In this document: positions 1 to 11,200 of the stretch, piece after piece | How the letters are laid out: every line of letters starts with the position of its first letter | Numbering within the stretch: position 1 is the stretch's first letter | Source: an uncultured Bacteroidales bacterium | GTDB taxonomy: Bacteria; Bacteroidota; Bacteroidia; Bacteroidales; Paludibacteraceae | Length of the DNA: 64,000 nucleotides | Direction of reading: 5' to 3' | NCBI GenBank assembly: GCA_902780495.1 | Contig: CACZFM010000011.1 | Coordinates: 1 to 64,000, forward strand | Program-made: the position numbers and the translations under genes | The notes under the pieces: model-generated | Database searches by the model: none | What the model was told of the DNA's origin: nothing | The model's input: the letters and a program-made list of their open reading frames with translations, nothing else

Positions 1-412
1 AACTAATAGTATTAGCACTAAACTATAAACGCTGTAGTCCAACTGGATTACAGCGTTTACTATATGTACCTACAATATGTACTTTACCGGATGGTTACAA
101 TCATTGCATTACAAAGAATATGCAATAAAAATACAAAAAAGTTGCATTTTAGGTGATAGATTTTGCCTCTTTTTTGCATTATATATGGAGGGGTATATGT
201 AACACGCACACCAATTAAAAAAATCGAGATACCGAGAATGGATCGAAGATGGACCGAGATTGGCCCGAAAACGGACCGAGCATATATCACGCAGTCCATT
301 AGGTGCTGAAAAGAACAAGACAAATAACAATTTAACGGTTTAACAGCTTAAGAGCAATAAACTTGCGAAAATCGCAACGAAAGAGGAAAAATACCAAAAA
401 AATCACAAAATA
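1..412. other. Intergenic region without a recognisable gene
   Basis: No reading frame here has coding character on either strand. The only structures seen are the strong hairpin at 26-59 and, at the far end, the promoter starting at 413. The rest is AT-rich sequence typical of Bacteroidota intergenic DNA. Confidence 0.6.
26..59. terminator. Strong stem-loop, possible terminator of a gene left of the window
   Basis: Positions 26-36 are the exact reverse complement of 49-59 (TAAACGCTGTA/TACAGCGTTTA). The stem continues inward through one G-T pair and TCC/GGA to an AACT loop, giving about 15 bp. No T-run follows, so a terminator is an inference. A palindromic binding site is the alternative. 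Confidence 0.45.
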
Positions 413-444
413 TTTGGTGGTTCCAAAAAAAAGCAGTACTTTTG
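413..444 (+). promoter_or_regulatory. Bacteroidota promoter of the riboswitch operon
   Basis: TTTG at 413-416 and TACTTTTG at 437-444, separated by 20 nt. This fits the -33/-7 consensus of the Bacteroidota primary sigma factor. It lies directly upstream of the cobalamin-riboswitch-like leader. Confidence 0.85.
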
Positions 445-449
445 CACCC

Positions 450-660
450 GCAAGCGAAAACGGAAGCAGGTGAGATTCCTGCACAGACCCGCTGCTGTGT
501 TTCTCTGAAACCGTGTTTGTCACATTTCTTGTGTGAACCTTTTGGTCACTATGTCACTGGGAAAATGAACTCCTGGGAAGGCACAGACAACACGATTGGC
601 GTAACGAAAACACGTTGTGCCGATAGAGATAAGTCAGAAGACGATCCCTTGCCGTAGCGT
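450..660 (+). ncRNA. Cobalamin (B12) riboswitch-like leader RNA
   Basis: Core elements of the cobalamin riboswitch are recognisable in order: GGAA then GGTGAGATTCC (469-479), CAGACCCGCTGCTGT (484-498), and a distal AAGTCAGAAGAC (631-642) matching the conserved GCCAGGAGAC-type B12-box segment. The element starts a few bases after the promoter and is followed by about 170 nt of leader before the start codon at 834. In known cases such RNAs shut down expression when cobalamin is present. Exact ends and the expression platform were not resolved by eye. Confidence 0.8.
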
Positions 661-833
661 TTATTCGGCTCCCGAGGACTGGAGCGATGACGAGTGAAAG
701 AAAGGTTTTTACATAGTACCTTGCTGGACATTTGTTCGTTTGTATGTGTCCGTTGTGGGTTGCAGTCACTGGCTGCCGCTGCGTTGTGCTGTATAGTAGA
801 GTTTCGTTTTCGGGTAATAACAATAAATATAGT

Positions 834-2324
834 ATGAAAAAAATATCCTTTTTCTGTCTCATTTATCTTCTTTTCTTTGCCCTTTCGATGGGTGCTACCG
901 ACACGATTCGTCTGAATATGCAGGCAGACCTTGCTTCTTTCCCATTGGATAACGACGGGAAATGGATACATACATATAGTGATTATTATCCCTCCCTTGA
1001 TTTTGGGGATTACTTTTCTTTCGCTCATATGAGGCATTATCTGGGAGGAGGTAATCCAAGTACTGAGGATATGGCATATTGGGATGGATTCACCATCTGC
1101 ACCAACGGAGATAATGCCGATTATGGCTATAGTGGATCTTCCACATTCTGGGTGGAACACCAGTGGGGATGTATGGCTGGCGGAGGCATAGATTCGCTCG
1201 GACAGTTGGTAAAAGGCGCACCTTATCTGGTGGCTTATTGGGGATATAACTATGAAGAGGAATATATGCGGAGTCTGCAAGTGGATTTTACAGACGGAGA
1301 GACCCATCGCCCGTTGGGAATATGGGTGTGCAACCATCCCTGGGCTTATTATGGCATCTGGCATGATGACGGCTTTGCCCATTCGTTTGCAGACAACGGG
1401 GCGGCTTTCAAAATCATTGTGCATGGCTTGGACGAAGAAGGGAAAGAGGCAGGTATGCCCATCCCCGTAACGCTTGCCTCGTTTCATGACAACAAACTGG
1501 ACATATCCTCCGGCTGGCAATGGGTGAATTTGAGTTCGTTGGGACAAGTAAACGGCATCTATTTTACCTTGGAAAGCAGCGATATGTCGCAGGGGCTTGG
1601 TATGAATACCGCGGCTTACTTCTGCCTTGGCGGTATGGAAATACTTGAGCATGTGGACGAGATCCCGCGTCCCGCAGGCATGGAAGCGGAACCCCTTGAC
1701 GAGCACTCTGTCAAGGTCAATTGGAGTAGGGTGTACGATGCGGCTTACTATCGCCTGTATGTGGACTCTGTACTTATTGATTCCACCACTGCTAATTCGT
1801 TTGTGTTCACCGACTTGGAAACATACACTTCCTATCATTTCTTTGCGCAGGCCGTATCTGCCTATGGAGAGTGTTCCGAATGGGGCTATGTTGTGGCACG
1901 AACGAAGGATCTCACACCGCCGACCATACCACAGAATGTGCAGGCAACAGCGGATGTGTATAAAATTACACTTACTTGGGAACCGGGCACGGACAATATT
2001 GCTGTTGGCCGGTATGGTGTATATGTGGACGGAAGACGATATACGCGCACCAAATATACTACCTGCAATATTACCGGTCTTGCCCCAGGAACCACCTATA
2101 CGATAGAGGTGGATACTTGGGACACTTCGGACAATACCAGTGAACGCGTCTCCATGCAAGTCACTACTCGTGCTTTGCCTACCGATTTGGAAGAAATGGC
2201 TGATGACACCCAACAGACCATATACACATTATTAGGACAACCGGTTTCACGCAGTAGCATTGTTCCCGGACAAGTCTATATCGTGAAAACAGGCAACCGA
2301 ATAACCAAACAAATCATATACTAA
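834..2324 (+). CDS. Secreted DUF4465 plus fibronectin type III protein under B12 riboswitch control
   Basis: A 496-aa protein from ATG 834; an earlier in-frame ATG at 732 lies in the leader and gives no signal peptide. Residues 1-21 are a signal peptide without a lipobox. Residues about 30-270 look like a DUF4465 lectin-like sandwich (DGFTICTNGDN, EHQWGCMAGGG, GIWVCNHPWAYYG). Two fibronectin type III domains follow (about 275-450), then a tail with YTLLGQPV and GQVYIVK resembling a type IX secretion sorting domain. It is first in an operon behind a cobalamin-type riboswitch, which suggests a surface corrinoid-binding role. I recall, without being able to verify it here, that the B12-binding surface protein BtuH of Bacteroides is DUF4465-like. 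Confidence 0.75.
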   Translation: MKKISFFCLIYLLFFALSMGATDTIRLNMQADLASFPLDNDGKWIHTYSDYYPSLDFGDYFSFAHMRHYLGGGNPSTEDMAYWDGFTICTNGDNADYGYSGSSTFWVEHQWGCMAGGGIDSLGQLVKGAPYLVAYWGYNYEEEYMRSLQVDFTDGETHRPLGIWVCNHPWAYYGIWHDDGFAHSFADNGAAFKIIVHGLDEEGKEAGMPIPVTLASFHDNKLDISSGWQWVNLSSLGQVNGIYFTLESSDMSQGLGMNTAAYFCLGGMEILEHVDEIPRPAGMEAEPLDEHSVKVNWSRVYDAAYYRLYVDSVLIDSTTANSFVFTDLETYTSYHFFAQAVSAYGECSEWGYVVARTKDLTPPTIPQNVQATADVYKITLTWEPGTDNIAVGRYGVYVDGRRYTRTKYTTCNITGLAPGTTYTIEVDTWDTSDNTSERVSMQVTTRALPTDLEEMADDTQQTIYTLLGQPVSRSSIVPGQVYIVKTGNRITKQIIY

Positions 2325-2353
2325 CCAATTAACAAATCAAATTTTACAACAAC

Positions 2354-5300
2354 ATGAACAGACATTCTGTATTTCTATCGTGCCTATTGCTCCTATTGGG
2401 GGCTTGGCATAGTGTGCAGGCAGCGCATGTGACGATAACGATGAACAGCGTTACTCAGACCATGACCTTGAAAAATGAAGATGGGGACGTCATCCCGGAA
2501 GATGGGTTAAGCGGTCGCACCTATGAGTTTAATAGTCTGTCGAATGGTGACTATACCATCTATGGCTACAATTCCGACAACGAGATGAACGGTACGTTCA
2601 CTTTCAAAGTTGGTGACGATGACATGGAATTGCAAATCTGGACGATTCCTAACATCAGTGTGCAAAACAAAAAAGAGGACAACGAGACACTATGGGTGTA
2701 TGGTGAAGATTTTACCATACAGGATTGTGAAGTGCACAGCCGCGAAGGACTCACGTTTAACGTCACACTTGGAACGAACGCGGGTAATGCATCCGTGTTG
2801 ACCTACGATGGAGGAAGCGTTATCCTGCGCTTTGTGCCTACGCCGGCACGTGAGGCAGAAGGTTATATCTATTTTTGGGACGGACGCACGGTAACCGGTA
2901 ACACCAATATTATTGCCGAGATTCCGATGGGCGGTTTATTCTCTTCTTCGTGCCCTGCTGATGCGGAAATAGCCTTGATGCAAAAACAAGGAGGAGCAGC
3001 CGGATCAGGCACTATCCACTATGTGCCGTTCAAATTGATTAATCCCGAATCGGTGGTGACAAGCGGTGACACCAAAACCTACACATGGCGGCTTGGCAAT
3101 AACTGCCAGTACAACATGCGTGCATGGCGCGAAGGAAGCCTGACGCAATTGCTTTATTTCTACTACAATACCGACCCGTCCAAGTGTCCGGTTATCAACT
3201 TCACCGAATCGGATTTCTCTGCACGTGACCCCAAATGGATTGACCACAACCCGCGTAATCTCGGACGTATGAACGATTGCAATGTGCTAATCAATATCAA
3301 CGAGAAAGGCTATCTGACAATGAGTTCGGGGCAGGAGTATGACTTGCTGGCAGAGCGTGACTGGCAGATTATTCCGAATCAGACGGAGAATTACTTCTTG
3401 GAGCCGGACTACCATTGGGCAGTCTATGACCTGAATGGTAATCTGGATAATTCAGTAGTGGAAATTGTGCCGGATGGTTATATTGGTTCGGAATGGTCCA
3501 TTTTGCGGGCCAAGGCACCGGGTACAGCCATTGTGACTGTAACCTACGATGCTGCTTCTGCCAGTCAATATCAACGTGAAAAAACAAATAGACAAGACTA
3601 TTACGGAGGTCGCTATTTCGGTGCATTGTGGCCGGAGAACACTGGCGTATTTGTAGTATCTGTCAATCCATCTGCTCATAGTATGGATGCCAATATGCGT
3701 TTGAACGAGGAATATAACGAAAACTCAGCACGATTAGCCGGTATCTATGTGGATGCTGAGCACGATGTGTTTTACTACATCAACGACGAGGAATATGCCG
3801 AATATACCTTCAAACCCACTGGTGTAGCAACGGTGGAAATTTCATATCCGACAATCCGCACCAACGATGCCGTGTATAACACAGGTTGGCATACTGTGAC
3901 AAAGAACGCAGATGACACCTATACCTTGCACCTTTACCATGGACGGCAGATTGTTCGTCTCGGTGATGGAAATGGCAATTACATCTATCAGGTGCTGACG
4001 GCCAAACATGCCACTCGCACAATCACAAACCGCACCAATGCCAGTACGACGCGCTTCTTACCGGGTGCTAATGTCATTGTGCAGTACAACGGCTTGTTCC
4101 ACCCTGCTAACAAGTTGTCGGGTATCTATAATATGTCTGCGTATATCACTTATAATGGCAACCCCACCGGCTCTTCACTTATCCTCAGCCCCAACCAGTA
4201 CTGGTTTGCCGGTACCCCTTCCGCGCAGGCAGTGTCCTTTACGATTCCTACTGACTATACGGGTTCTACCTACACCCTTTCTGACGGCGTAATACAAGTA
4301 TTGGGTTACGGCGATCCCATTGGTAATCACCGTACAATCGGAAAGTGGTCGGGGCGATCGCCGAACTTCACAGCAGGGGTGGGAGCTACTTATTTCGGTG
4401 CGTTGCCCGACGTGGTGATTCCTGTGACCCAACCGGCTGAGACACGTGCTCGGTTTATCTGTGATCCATCGGATGCAGAAATTATAAAAGTGACCAACAG
4501 CCTCGGACAGGAAGTGACAGCCGACGGCGACGGCAGATACCTGCTCAAGGAAGGGGAGAACACCGTTGTTGCCCATCATCCGGCACGCAAGCGTGCGCCT
4601 ATTACCGTAACTATCAATTCGGACTGTCCTGCAGAATGTGACATCCCATTGGTACTCGAAACGATTCCCGAAAACGGCTGGGATGGTACCACAAAGACAG
4701 AACCCACAAAGACAAGCGGTATATACCATATTAAGAACGGCGCCGAACTGGCGTGGTTTGCCAATCAGGTCAATACAGTTGCAGCTGCAAAAACATACAA
4801 AGCAGTGTTGGACAACGACATTGACCTTTGCGGTTATAACTGGACACCTATAGGCAACAGTTCCAAGAAGTTCGCCGGAGAGTTTGACGGACAAGGCTTT
4901 ACCATTGACAATTTGTATATAGAATCAGGAAACACTTATCTCGGACTGTTTGGCGCTTTGACATATGCTTCTGCTACTGCCAGCGCGGTAGTGAAGAATC
5001 TGGTTCTTCGCGGCTCAATTATTTCAACCAGAGATGCAACCAGTACTTCGAATGTTGGTTCCGTAACCGGATATGCGCAATCATTGGCAAGCCGACCTGC
5101 AATTCAAATCACGAATGTGGTAAGCTATGTAAATATCACCGCAACATCCGGTGGCGTGGCTGGGTTGGTAGGTAATGCCAAATATGTGAATATAGACCGT
5201 TGTGCCAACTATGGTAACATTGTCGCATCTAATTCTTCGAGTACTAATCAGGTGCGTGATAAAAACGTGGCAGGTCTTGTATTCTTCTCTGCTTCTTCAG

Positions 5301-6403
5301 GTTCTACTAAAGTTGGCACATCCATTACCAATAGTTACAACTGCGGTAACGTGATAGGTGGTAACTATGTGGGAGGAATTTACGCGACAGGAGAATACAC
5401 CTTGCAAGACATTACGGTAACAAATTGCTATAATACGGGTTATGTCAACGCTACCAAAAGCAATAATTTGGGCTCCTCTATGGGTGCCATTCGTAATGCC
5501 AAGTACACTACAGATGAGACGCCGCTTGTTACCAATGCGTATTCGAATACAGATTTCCTCTTCAACGAACTCAATACAATTATCGTTGAAGATGAAGAAC
5601 CTTGGAAGAGCGGCGAGATAGCCTACAAACTAGGGACGGATGCGGATAATAATGCTTTCGGTCAGCAGATAGGCGTAGATCCGCTGCCTGTTATCGGAGG
5701 AATGAAAGTGTATGAGAACGAGCTGAATGATGGCAGAAAGGTTTATACCAACGACCCGTACGAAGAGTATCATCGCGGCGGTCTGACGCCCGGCAATATG
5801 GGAACAATCTGCTTGCCGTGGGCTTCTGACCTCTATATCGGTGCCACCTTCTACCGCCTCTTGCATAAAGAACTGAACGAATCGGGTGAACCCTACAATA
5901 TCGTTCTGGAGGAAGTGACACAACTCGAACCCGGTGTGCCGTATGTATTCATTCCCGAAGCAGAGGATATCTACGTATATTACTTCGATCATACAGAGGT
6001 GCTCGATCCCGACCATTTCAATGGCTTATATGGCACATTTGATTACATTACTGATGGCGCAGCAGGTGACCCGAATAACATATTGGAAGACAACTATGTC
6101 GTTTATAACAATATGTTCCAGCATTGCAGCGAATATTGCCAATTGCCGGAGTACCGTGCTTACATCAAGATGGATCAAGTGGCTCTTCAAGGCGCGCAAA
6201 ATGCACCTGTTCCCGTACCCGGCCGCAGACACGTGATGATGGGAGGAACTGTACCCCACAAAACTCCTACTGATGTGCAAGTGGTGGAATGGGATAGCAC
6301 CGATAGCGGAGTATACGACGTACTCGGTCGCCGTATCGACGGACAAATCAACGCTTCCGGCGTATATGTTATTAACGGAAAGAAAGTATTAGTGGTTAAA
6401 TGA
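2354..6403 (+). CDS. Giant secreted GLUG-repeat surface protein (1349 aa)
   Basis: Starts 29 nt after the DUF4465 gene with no promoter between, so it should share the riboswitch. Signal peptide at 1-23 (MNRHSVFLSCLLLLLGAWHS then VQA). The central part is Ig-like or repeat-rich. Residues about 780-1070 carry GLUG-type motifs (FAGEFDGQGFTIDNLYI, YLGLFG). From about 1140 comes a module shared with other large proteins of this window (GGLTPGNMGTICLP, GVPYVFIP, RAYIKMDQV, VPGRRHVMM). The end (VYDVLGRRIDG, GVYVINGKKVLVVK) resembles a type IX sorting tail. Its ligand is unknown; it is an adhesin-like exported protein. Confidence 0.7.
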   Translation: MNRHSVFLSCLLLLLGAWHSVQAAHVTITMNSVTQTMTLKNEDGDVIPEDGLSGRTYEFNSLSNGDYTIYGYNSDNEMNGTFTFKVGDDDMELQIWTIPNISVQNKKEDNETLWVYGEDFTIQDCEVHSREGLTFNVTLGTNAGNASVLTYDGGSVILRFVPTPAREAEGYIYFWDGRTVTGNTNIIAEIPMGGLFSSSCPADAEIALMQKQGGAAGSGTIHYVPFKLINPESVVTSGDTKTYTWRLGNNCQYNMRAWREGSLTQLLYFYYNTDPSKCPVINFTESDFSARDPKWIDHNPRNLGRMNDCNVLININEKGYLTMSSGQEYDLLAERDWQIIPNQTENYFLEPDYHWAVYDLNGNLDNSVVEIVPDGYIGSEWSILRAKAPGTAIVTVTYDAASASQYQREKTNRQDYYGGRYFGALWPENTGVFVVSVNPSAHSMDANMRLNEEYNENSARLAGIYVDAEHDVFYYINDEEYAEYTFKPTGVATVEISYPTIRTNDAVYNTGWHTVTKNADDTYTLHLYHGRQIVRLGDGNGNYIYQVLTAKHATRTITNRTNASTTRFLPGANVIVQYNGLFHPANKLSGIYNMSAYITYNGNPTGSSLILSPNQYWFAGTPSAQAVSFTIPTDYTGSTYTLSDGVIQVLGYGDPIGNHRTIGKWSGRSPNFTAGVGATYFGALPDVVIPVTQPAETRARFICDPSDAEIIKVTNSLGQEVTADGDGRYLLKEGENTVVAHHPARKRAPITVTINSDCPAECDIPLVLETIPENGWDGTTKTEPTKTSGIYHIKNGAELAWFANQVNTVAAAKTYKAVLDNDIDLCGYNWTPIGNSSKKFAGEFDGQGFTIDNLYIESGNTYLGLFGALTYASATASAVVKNLVLRGSIISTRDATSTSNVGSVTGYAQSLASRPAIQITNVVSYVNITATSGGVAGLVGNAKYVNIDRCANYGNIVASNSSSTNQVRDKNVAGLVFFSASSGSTKVGTSITNSYNCGNVIGGNYVGGIYATGEYTLQDITVTNCYNTGYVNATKSNNLGSSMGAIRNAKYTTDETPLVTNAYSNTDFLFNELNTIIVEDEEPWKSGEIAYKLGTDADNNAFGQQIGVDPLPVIGGMKVYENELNDGRKVYTNDPYEEYHRGGLTPGNMGTICLPWASDLYIGATFYRLLHKELNESGEPYNIVLEEVTQLEPGVPYVFIPEAEDIYVYYFDHTEVLDPDHFNGLYGTFDYITDGAAGDPNNILEDNYVVYNNMFQHCSEYCQLPEYRAYIKMDQVALQGAQNAPVPVPGRRHVMMGGTVPHKTPTDVQVVEWDSTDSGVYDVLGRRIDGQINASGVYVINGKKVLVVK

Positions 6404-6405
6404 CT

Positions 6406-6561
6406 ATGAAAAAGGAATATGAAATTCCGCAAACCCTTCTCATGCCCCTGTGTGCAGTACAAGTGTTGCTGCTCACAAGCGGGGAAGGGGGCGGAGAGGA
6501 TCCCAACAATCCTTCTGGAAATGTAAATTATCAGCCAACCCCTGGTATCGTGGGTAACTGA
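6406..6561 (+). CDS. Small MKKxYxxP companion protein, copy 1 (51 aa)
   Basis: ATG lies 2 nt after the stop of the giant gene, implying translational coupling. Begins MKKEYEIP, has a hydrophobic stretch (LLMPLCAVQVLLLTSG), then a Gly/Asp/Asn-rich part (GEGGGEDPNNPSG) and ends YQPTPGIVGN. The same layout occurs in three other short genes here (34807, 50318, 63498), each behind a different large secreted protein. No known function is recognised. Recurrence of start motif, glycine-rich centre and PTPG end argues that it is real despite its size. Confidence 0.75.
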   Translation: MKKEYEIPQTLLMPLCAVQVLLLTSGEGGGEDPNNPSGNVNYQPTPGIVGN

Positions 6562-6612
6562 TAACAAACAACAGACAACTGATACCTCGGCCTTCAAGGT
6601 CTCGTCAATTCG

Positions 6613-6636
6613 GCAGGCGGCAATTGTGCCGCCTGC
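6613..6636. terminator. Bidirectional terminator hairpin between convergent genes
   Basis: A perfect 10-bp stem, GCAGGCGGCA/TGCCGCCTGC, with an ATTG loop lies between the small peptide gene (plus) and yifB (minus). Outer complementary AATTCGG and CCGAATT segments extend it imperfectly. No long T-run is present on either side. Confidence 0.7.
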
Positions 6637-6651
6637 TATTATCCGAATTTG

Positions 6652-8187
6652 TTACTCTCCCCAAGTGCTCCTGTCAAGACTGCGATACGAAATAGCCTCC
6701 ATCAGGTGCTGCGGCTGAATGTTGGGGGAACTCTCAAGGTCGGCAATCGTACGTGCTACTTTCAAGATTCGGTCGTATGCCCGTGCACTGAGTCCCAGTG
6801 ACTCCATAGCCTTCTGTAGCAGTGTACTCCCCTCTGCGTCAATAGGGCAATAGCGGCGAACTTGGCGGGAAGACATCTGGGCATTGCAGTAGATACCGGA
6901 ATTGCGGAAACGTTCATGTTGTACTTTGCGTGCCCTCACCACACGCTCACGCACCACGCAAGAAGCCTCTCCGGGTTGTTGGCTTTGTAGCATTTCAAAC
7001 GGAACGGCTTGCACCTCGCATTGAATATCTATTCTGTCCAACAAAGGCCCCGACACACGGCTCTTGTATCGGTGTACTTGTGCCGGAGTGCAAGTGCATG
7101 TTCGGAGTGGATTACCGTAGTTGCCGCAAGGGCATGGGTTCATGGCTGCAACGAGCATAAACGAGGCGGGATATTCAATGGTCATCTTACTGCGTGCCAC
7201 AGTTATCTTCCTGTCCTCAATCGGTTGCCGCAGTACCTCCAGCGTGGCACGTTTGTATTCAGGCACTTCGTCTAGAAAGAGTACTCCGTTATGTGCTAAA
7301 CTGATTTCCCCGGGATGCGGATTGCTTCCGCCTCCAATCAGTGCGACATCGGTAGCTGTGTGGTGTGGCGAACGGAACGGACGGGTCGTCACCAGCGATT
7401 GGCCTGCCGATAGCAATCCTGCCACGGAATGAATCTTGGTAGTATCAATGGCCTCCTCCAATGTTAAAGGGGGCAGGATGGTGGGCAGACGTTTGGCAAG
7501 CATCGATTTGCCGGAACCGGGAGGACCCACCATAATCATATTGTGCCCTCCTGCGGCAGCTACTTCCATTGCCCTGCGGACATTTTCCTGACCGCGGATA
7601 TCCGAGAAGTCAATATCGGTTACGCCCCCTTGTTGTGCAAATGCTTGTTCTATGTCAATATGGGTAGGCTCGATAGGTTGGATACCGTTTAGGAAATGAA
7701 CGACTTCCAATAGTGTTTCTGCGGCAATCACGTCTATCCCGTCCACCACGGCGGCTTCGTGTGCATTCGCTTGGGGAAGAATGATTCCTTTGAAACCGTG
7801 TTCCTTGGCGCAGAGGGAAATAGGTAACACACCACGGATGGGTTGCAAAGTGCCATCTAGAGACAATTCGCCGACTATCATATATTCGTCCAGTTTGCTG
7901 CGTTGTACGTCTTCAGTTACATACAGCATCCCAATGGCAAGGGGAAGGTCAAATCCTGCACCTTCTTTCTTGAGGTCGGCGGGTGCCATATTGATGGTTA
8001 TTTGCTTGATGGGAGGCTTGAAACCATTCACCATCATGGCTGCACGGATGCGGTCACGGCTCTCTTTCACGGCATTGTCGGGCAATCCTACCAATGAGAA
8101 CTCCGAACCTGCTACGGCATGTATTTCAATGGTCACCAGTTCGGCTCGGATTCCCTGTAGAGCCGCGGAAAAACACTTGATAAGCAT
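6652..8187 (-). CDS. YifB/ComM-family Mg-chelatase-like AAA+ ATPase
   Basis: A 511-aa protein. The start at 8187 ([18 protein letters not shown]) is preferred because it matches the family start and avoids overlapping the tamB gene, which stops 19 nt upstream. The N-terminal ChlI/Lon-protease-like domain spans about 15-165. Walker A is GPPGSGKS (221-228), Walker [10 protein letters not shown] (303-311), and the C-terminal Mg-chelatase domain follows ([28 protein letters not shown]). The family member ComM is a branch-migration helicase in natural transformation; in Bacteroidota the role is untested. Likely cotranscribed with tamB. Confidence 0.93.
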   Translation of the reverse strand: MLIKCFSAALQGIRAELVTIEIHAVAGSEFSLVGLPDNAVKESRDRIRAAMMVNGFKPPIKQITINMAPADLKKEGAGFDLPLAIGMLYVTEDVQRSKLDEYMIVGELSLDGTLQPIRGVLPISLCAKEHGFKGIILPQANAHEAAVVDGIDVIAAETLLEVVHFLNGIQPIEPTHIDIEQAFAQQGGVTDIDFSDIRGQENVRRAMEVAAAGGHNMIMVGPPGSGKSMLAKRLPTILPPLTLEEAIDTTKIHSVAGLLSAGQSLVTTRPFRSPHHTATDVALIGGGSNPHPGEISLAHNGVLFLDEVPEYKRATLEVLRQPIEDRKITVARSKMTIEYPASFMLVAAMNPCPCGNYGNPLRTCTCTPAQVHRYKSRVSGPLLDRIDIQCEVQAVPFEMLQSQQPGEASCVVRERVVRARKVQHERFRNSGIYCNAQMSSRQVRRYCPIDAEGSTLLQKAMESLGLSARAYDRILKVARTIADLESSPNIQPQHLMEAISYRSLDRSTWGE

Positions 8188-8206
8188 AATGGATATGGGA
8201 TGGGGA

Positions 8207-11200
8207 TTATTGTTTTTCGGTTTCTTGTTGTCGTTTGGCTTGGCGCTTGCGGCGGGCATCACCCCAGTTGAAGTCGTGACGGAATACCAGACCTATGCCT
8301 TGCACGGTGTTGGCCTGTTTAAGTGAATACTTGTCCACCGTATGGGTGAACGCCCTGGCACGCAGTTTCCCGTTGGAGGTCAACTGATACTCTATGTCCA
8401 CATCGCCGAAGAATGGACGGTTGGATAGGTCATTATAGCGATAGCCGAAATTGCCGTTGATGCTCAACCGGTTTACAGGATGTATTTGGAACTGTGTCTC
8501 ATATTCTTGTGAAGCATTGGCTCCTTCTCCATCACTCCGCACGTTGAACCCTACCGACACGATGTCCGTTAGTTTGGATAGCCACTGGTTGATTTGTCCT
8601 GTCACGGTGGAAGATAGCAGCGAATATGTGCTGTTGGTGCTTTGCGAGGAGTTGGCTTGCAGATATTCAGGAGTGAAAAAGCGATTAAATACCAGCAGAT
8701 ACACCACCTGACGCATCAGCATCTCGTCGGTGTTGATAATCGCTTTCACTTGTGAAGCCACTGCTTCATCCGATTGGGGTAACTCTATGCCGAAACGGAG
8801 TGTCGGGTCAAAGAGTTTGTCAGAGATGTTTAATATGCACTCCACGGGCACCGAAGTGCGGTTGGTGGCAAGATTGGTGATATCCGAACCGAACAGGTCT
8901 TTCAGCGAGGCGGTCAACCGGTAAATGGCTTTCACATTCAGCACCGGTGTCATTGGATTGCCTCCCCAAGAGATAGACGAACCCTCGGCAATGGCAAAAT
9001 CACGGCGGATAATATTGCCTATGGCATAAGAGAATGTGCCAGATAACAGGGAATATGACCCGAACAGACCGATATCTCCTCCGCCATTCATGGTCAGACG
9101 GAGAATACCTTCACCTCTTCCTATAATGCCGTCACCTGTATGCGGATCAAGCAAGATATGCACTTGTGCATCAGGCGTTGCTTCTATACCGAGCGACAAG
9201 CGGAACTTGGCAGGTTCAACGGCTATAGGCACATCGCGGACAGGTTTCTTCTTCTCTTCGGGATTGACAAAGTTGATGAAACTATTGTCACGTGCATCTG
9301 AAGCAGTTGCCACACACAGGTAGAAATCTGTCTTTCCGCGAGTGGCTGCAGATATATTGATGTCTGTCATACTCTCATCTCCATGCACATCTACAGACCC
9401 GCTTGCGTATGCCTTGCCATAGAACATAGCCTGTGACGAGTAGGGAATATCCAATGCCAAAAGGTCTTGGAAGTTGCCTCGTATATTAAATCGGAAGTCT
9501 TTAAATCGGTCGTGCTCAAGTCTTCCGTTGATGACGCCTCGATGTCCCTCCTTGTCTCGTATACGGATATTGTCAAACGCTATGTGGGTAGTGTCCAGTG
9601 TTACCGAGTCAGAGAAATAATAGCGGGCACCGGTAAAGGGTATTGTCAAGGCGGCATCTTTGGCGTATGCCTTAGCGGTCACCCAGGTGTCTAGACGTTT
9701 GCCGAAGACGTGAATATTGCCATAACCTCGCCCTTCAATATCTTCCAAGATACCATCGGTCCAGAAATTGATGAAGGCAAGGTTGGCCGAGTCTGCATGG
9801 ATGTAGAGTTCCCAATATTTGTCTGTGGGGATAACATTGCCGTCCACATGCGCCACCCTGCGTCCGTTTTCAATGGCGTTACCTTCTATCAAAATATGCT
9901 CATGTGCCTCATCAAGGGTGGCGGTGGCGCACACATCGCCCAAAGATACATCATTCAGCCGTGCATCAGGAATGCACAAATTGGCCTCGAACATGGGAGC
10001 ACGGAAGAGCGAATACAACGTAGCCCAACCGGAGACAAGTCCCTTGATGGATATGGTCTTCTGTAGACCCACGTATTGTAGGAAATATTCCAGGTCAAAG
10101 TTGTTGAGATCCACACGGATGGAGTCGGTTTCTCGCATGGACGCAATTCCGTTGGCACGCATAAATTGTGTACCTGAAAGCGTTTGCATTGCAAAGTGCT
10201 CTACTGACAATGTTGTATCTGCCAGACAGTATTCTATGTGTGAATCAGCCAGAGTCCATGCTGTGTCGCGAAGGTAGAATACGGACGGGCAAACATGCAC
10301 GCTGTATAGTGGTTTTTGATGATAACGGCCCAAATGTGCGTTCACCAGTATCTCCGCATCTTGATGTTCGGCATCAGTATTGCCGAAATGCAGTGCGGTA
10401 TACACCGAGTCACGCTGTGCCACAGCCGTTAGCCGGAATCCGATGTCGCCCAAACGGAGCTGGGTGGAGTCTAGATTGATGGTGTGTTCAAGGCACGAAA
10501 TAGCCATCAGCGCCTCTTTGTTGCGCTGGCGGAGCGATAAGGTTAGATTCTGCCAAGCGGCATTGTTGTTTTCAATAGTTGGCACAAAGCATTGCAGGTC
10601 ATATTGACGTTCCGATTCGTGGATAAAACCTTTCACCGTAGGCGAGTTCGCCACATGCATCTGCAAACCGCAGATACGGCAGATGGCATCCAGATTGCGG
10701 AAATAGAAATAGAAATCTATGTCGTTTGCGGCACTGGATACGGCCGGCTTAGGTAGGAATTTCGGGAATAGTTCATGGGCAAACCGTGCCATCGTTGTAC
10801 CGAGCGTACTCCATTGGAAATTACCGGATATACCGGCATTCAAAAAGTCGGATAACAGCACCAGCGACACCTTTCGGTTGTTTTCGTTCCACTTTAGGAG
10901 GAACGATTTCATTCTGAGTTCCTCTCCGAAGTTGGTGATGTACAGCGAGTCTATGTAGAGTTGCCCGTCCGATCGGTCTATCCATGTGCCCGATTGCCCG
11001 TCTGATCCGAAAGTCAGTCTCATCCGACAATGGGCATCCTCGTCACGGCAGTTGTCGTATAAGTGCAATTCATGTAGACGGAGATGGTCTAATTGCAGGG
11101 CCACCTCTGCCCAAGGATCGGTTGAAGAGAAATTCATTGTCCCTTGCAGAGACAAAGTAAGGTTGGGGTCGGCTATATCCACCGAACCATGGAAAATATT

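Noticed and set aside
442..657. 71-codon frame in the leader
   Set aside because: It coincides with the riboswitch core; the conserved pattern is RNA, not protein.
732..833. Earlier start for the DUF4465 protein
   Set aside because: It adds a Cys/Val-rich stretch ahead of a perfect signal peptide that begins at 834.
549..2213. 554-codon open frame on the minus strand
   Set aside because: Antisense to the DUF4465 protein gene; no signal peptide, no domain and no promoter, with composition of a shadow frame.
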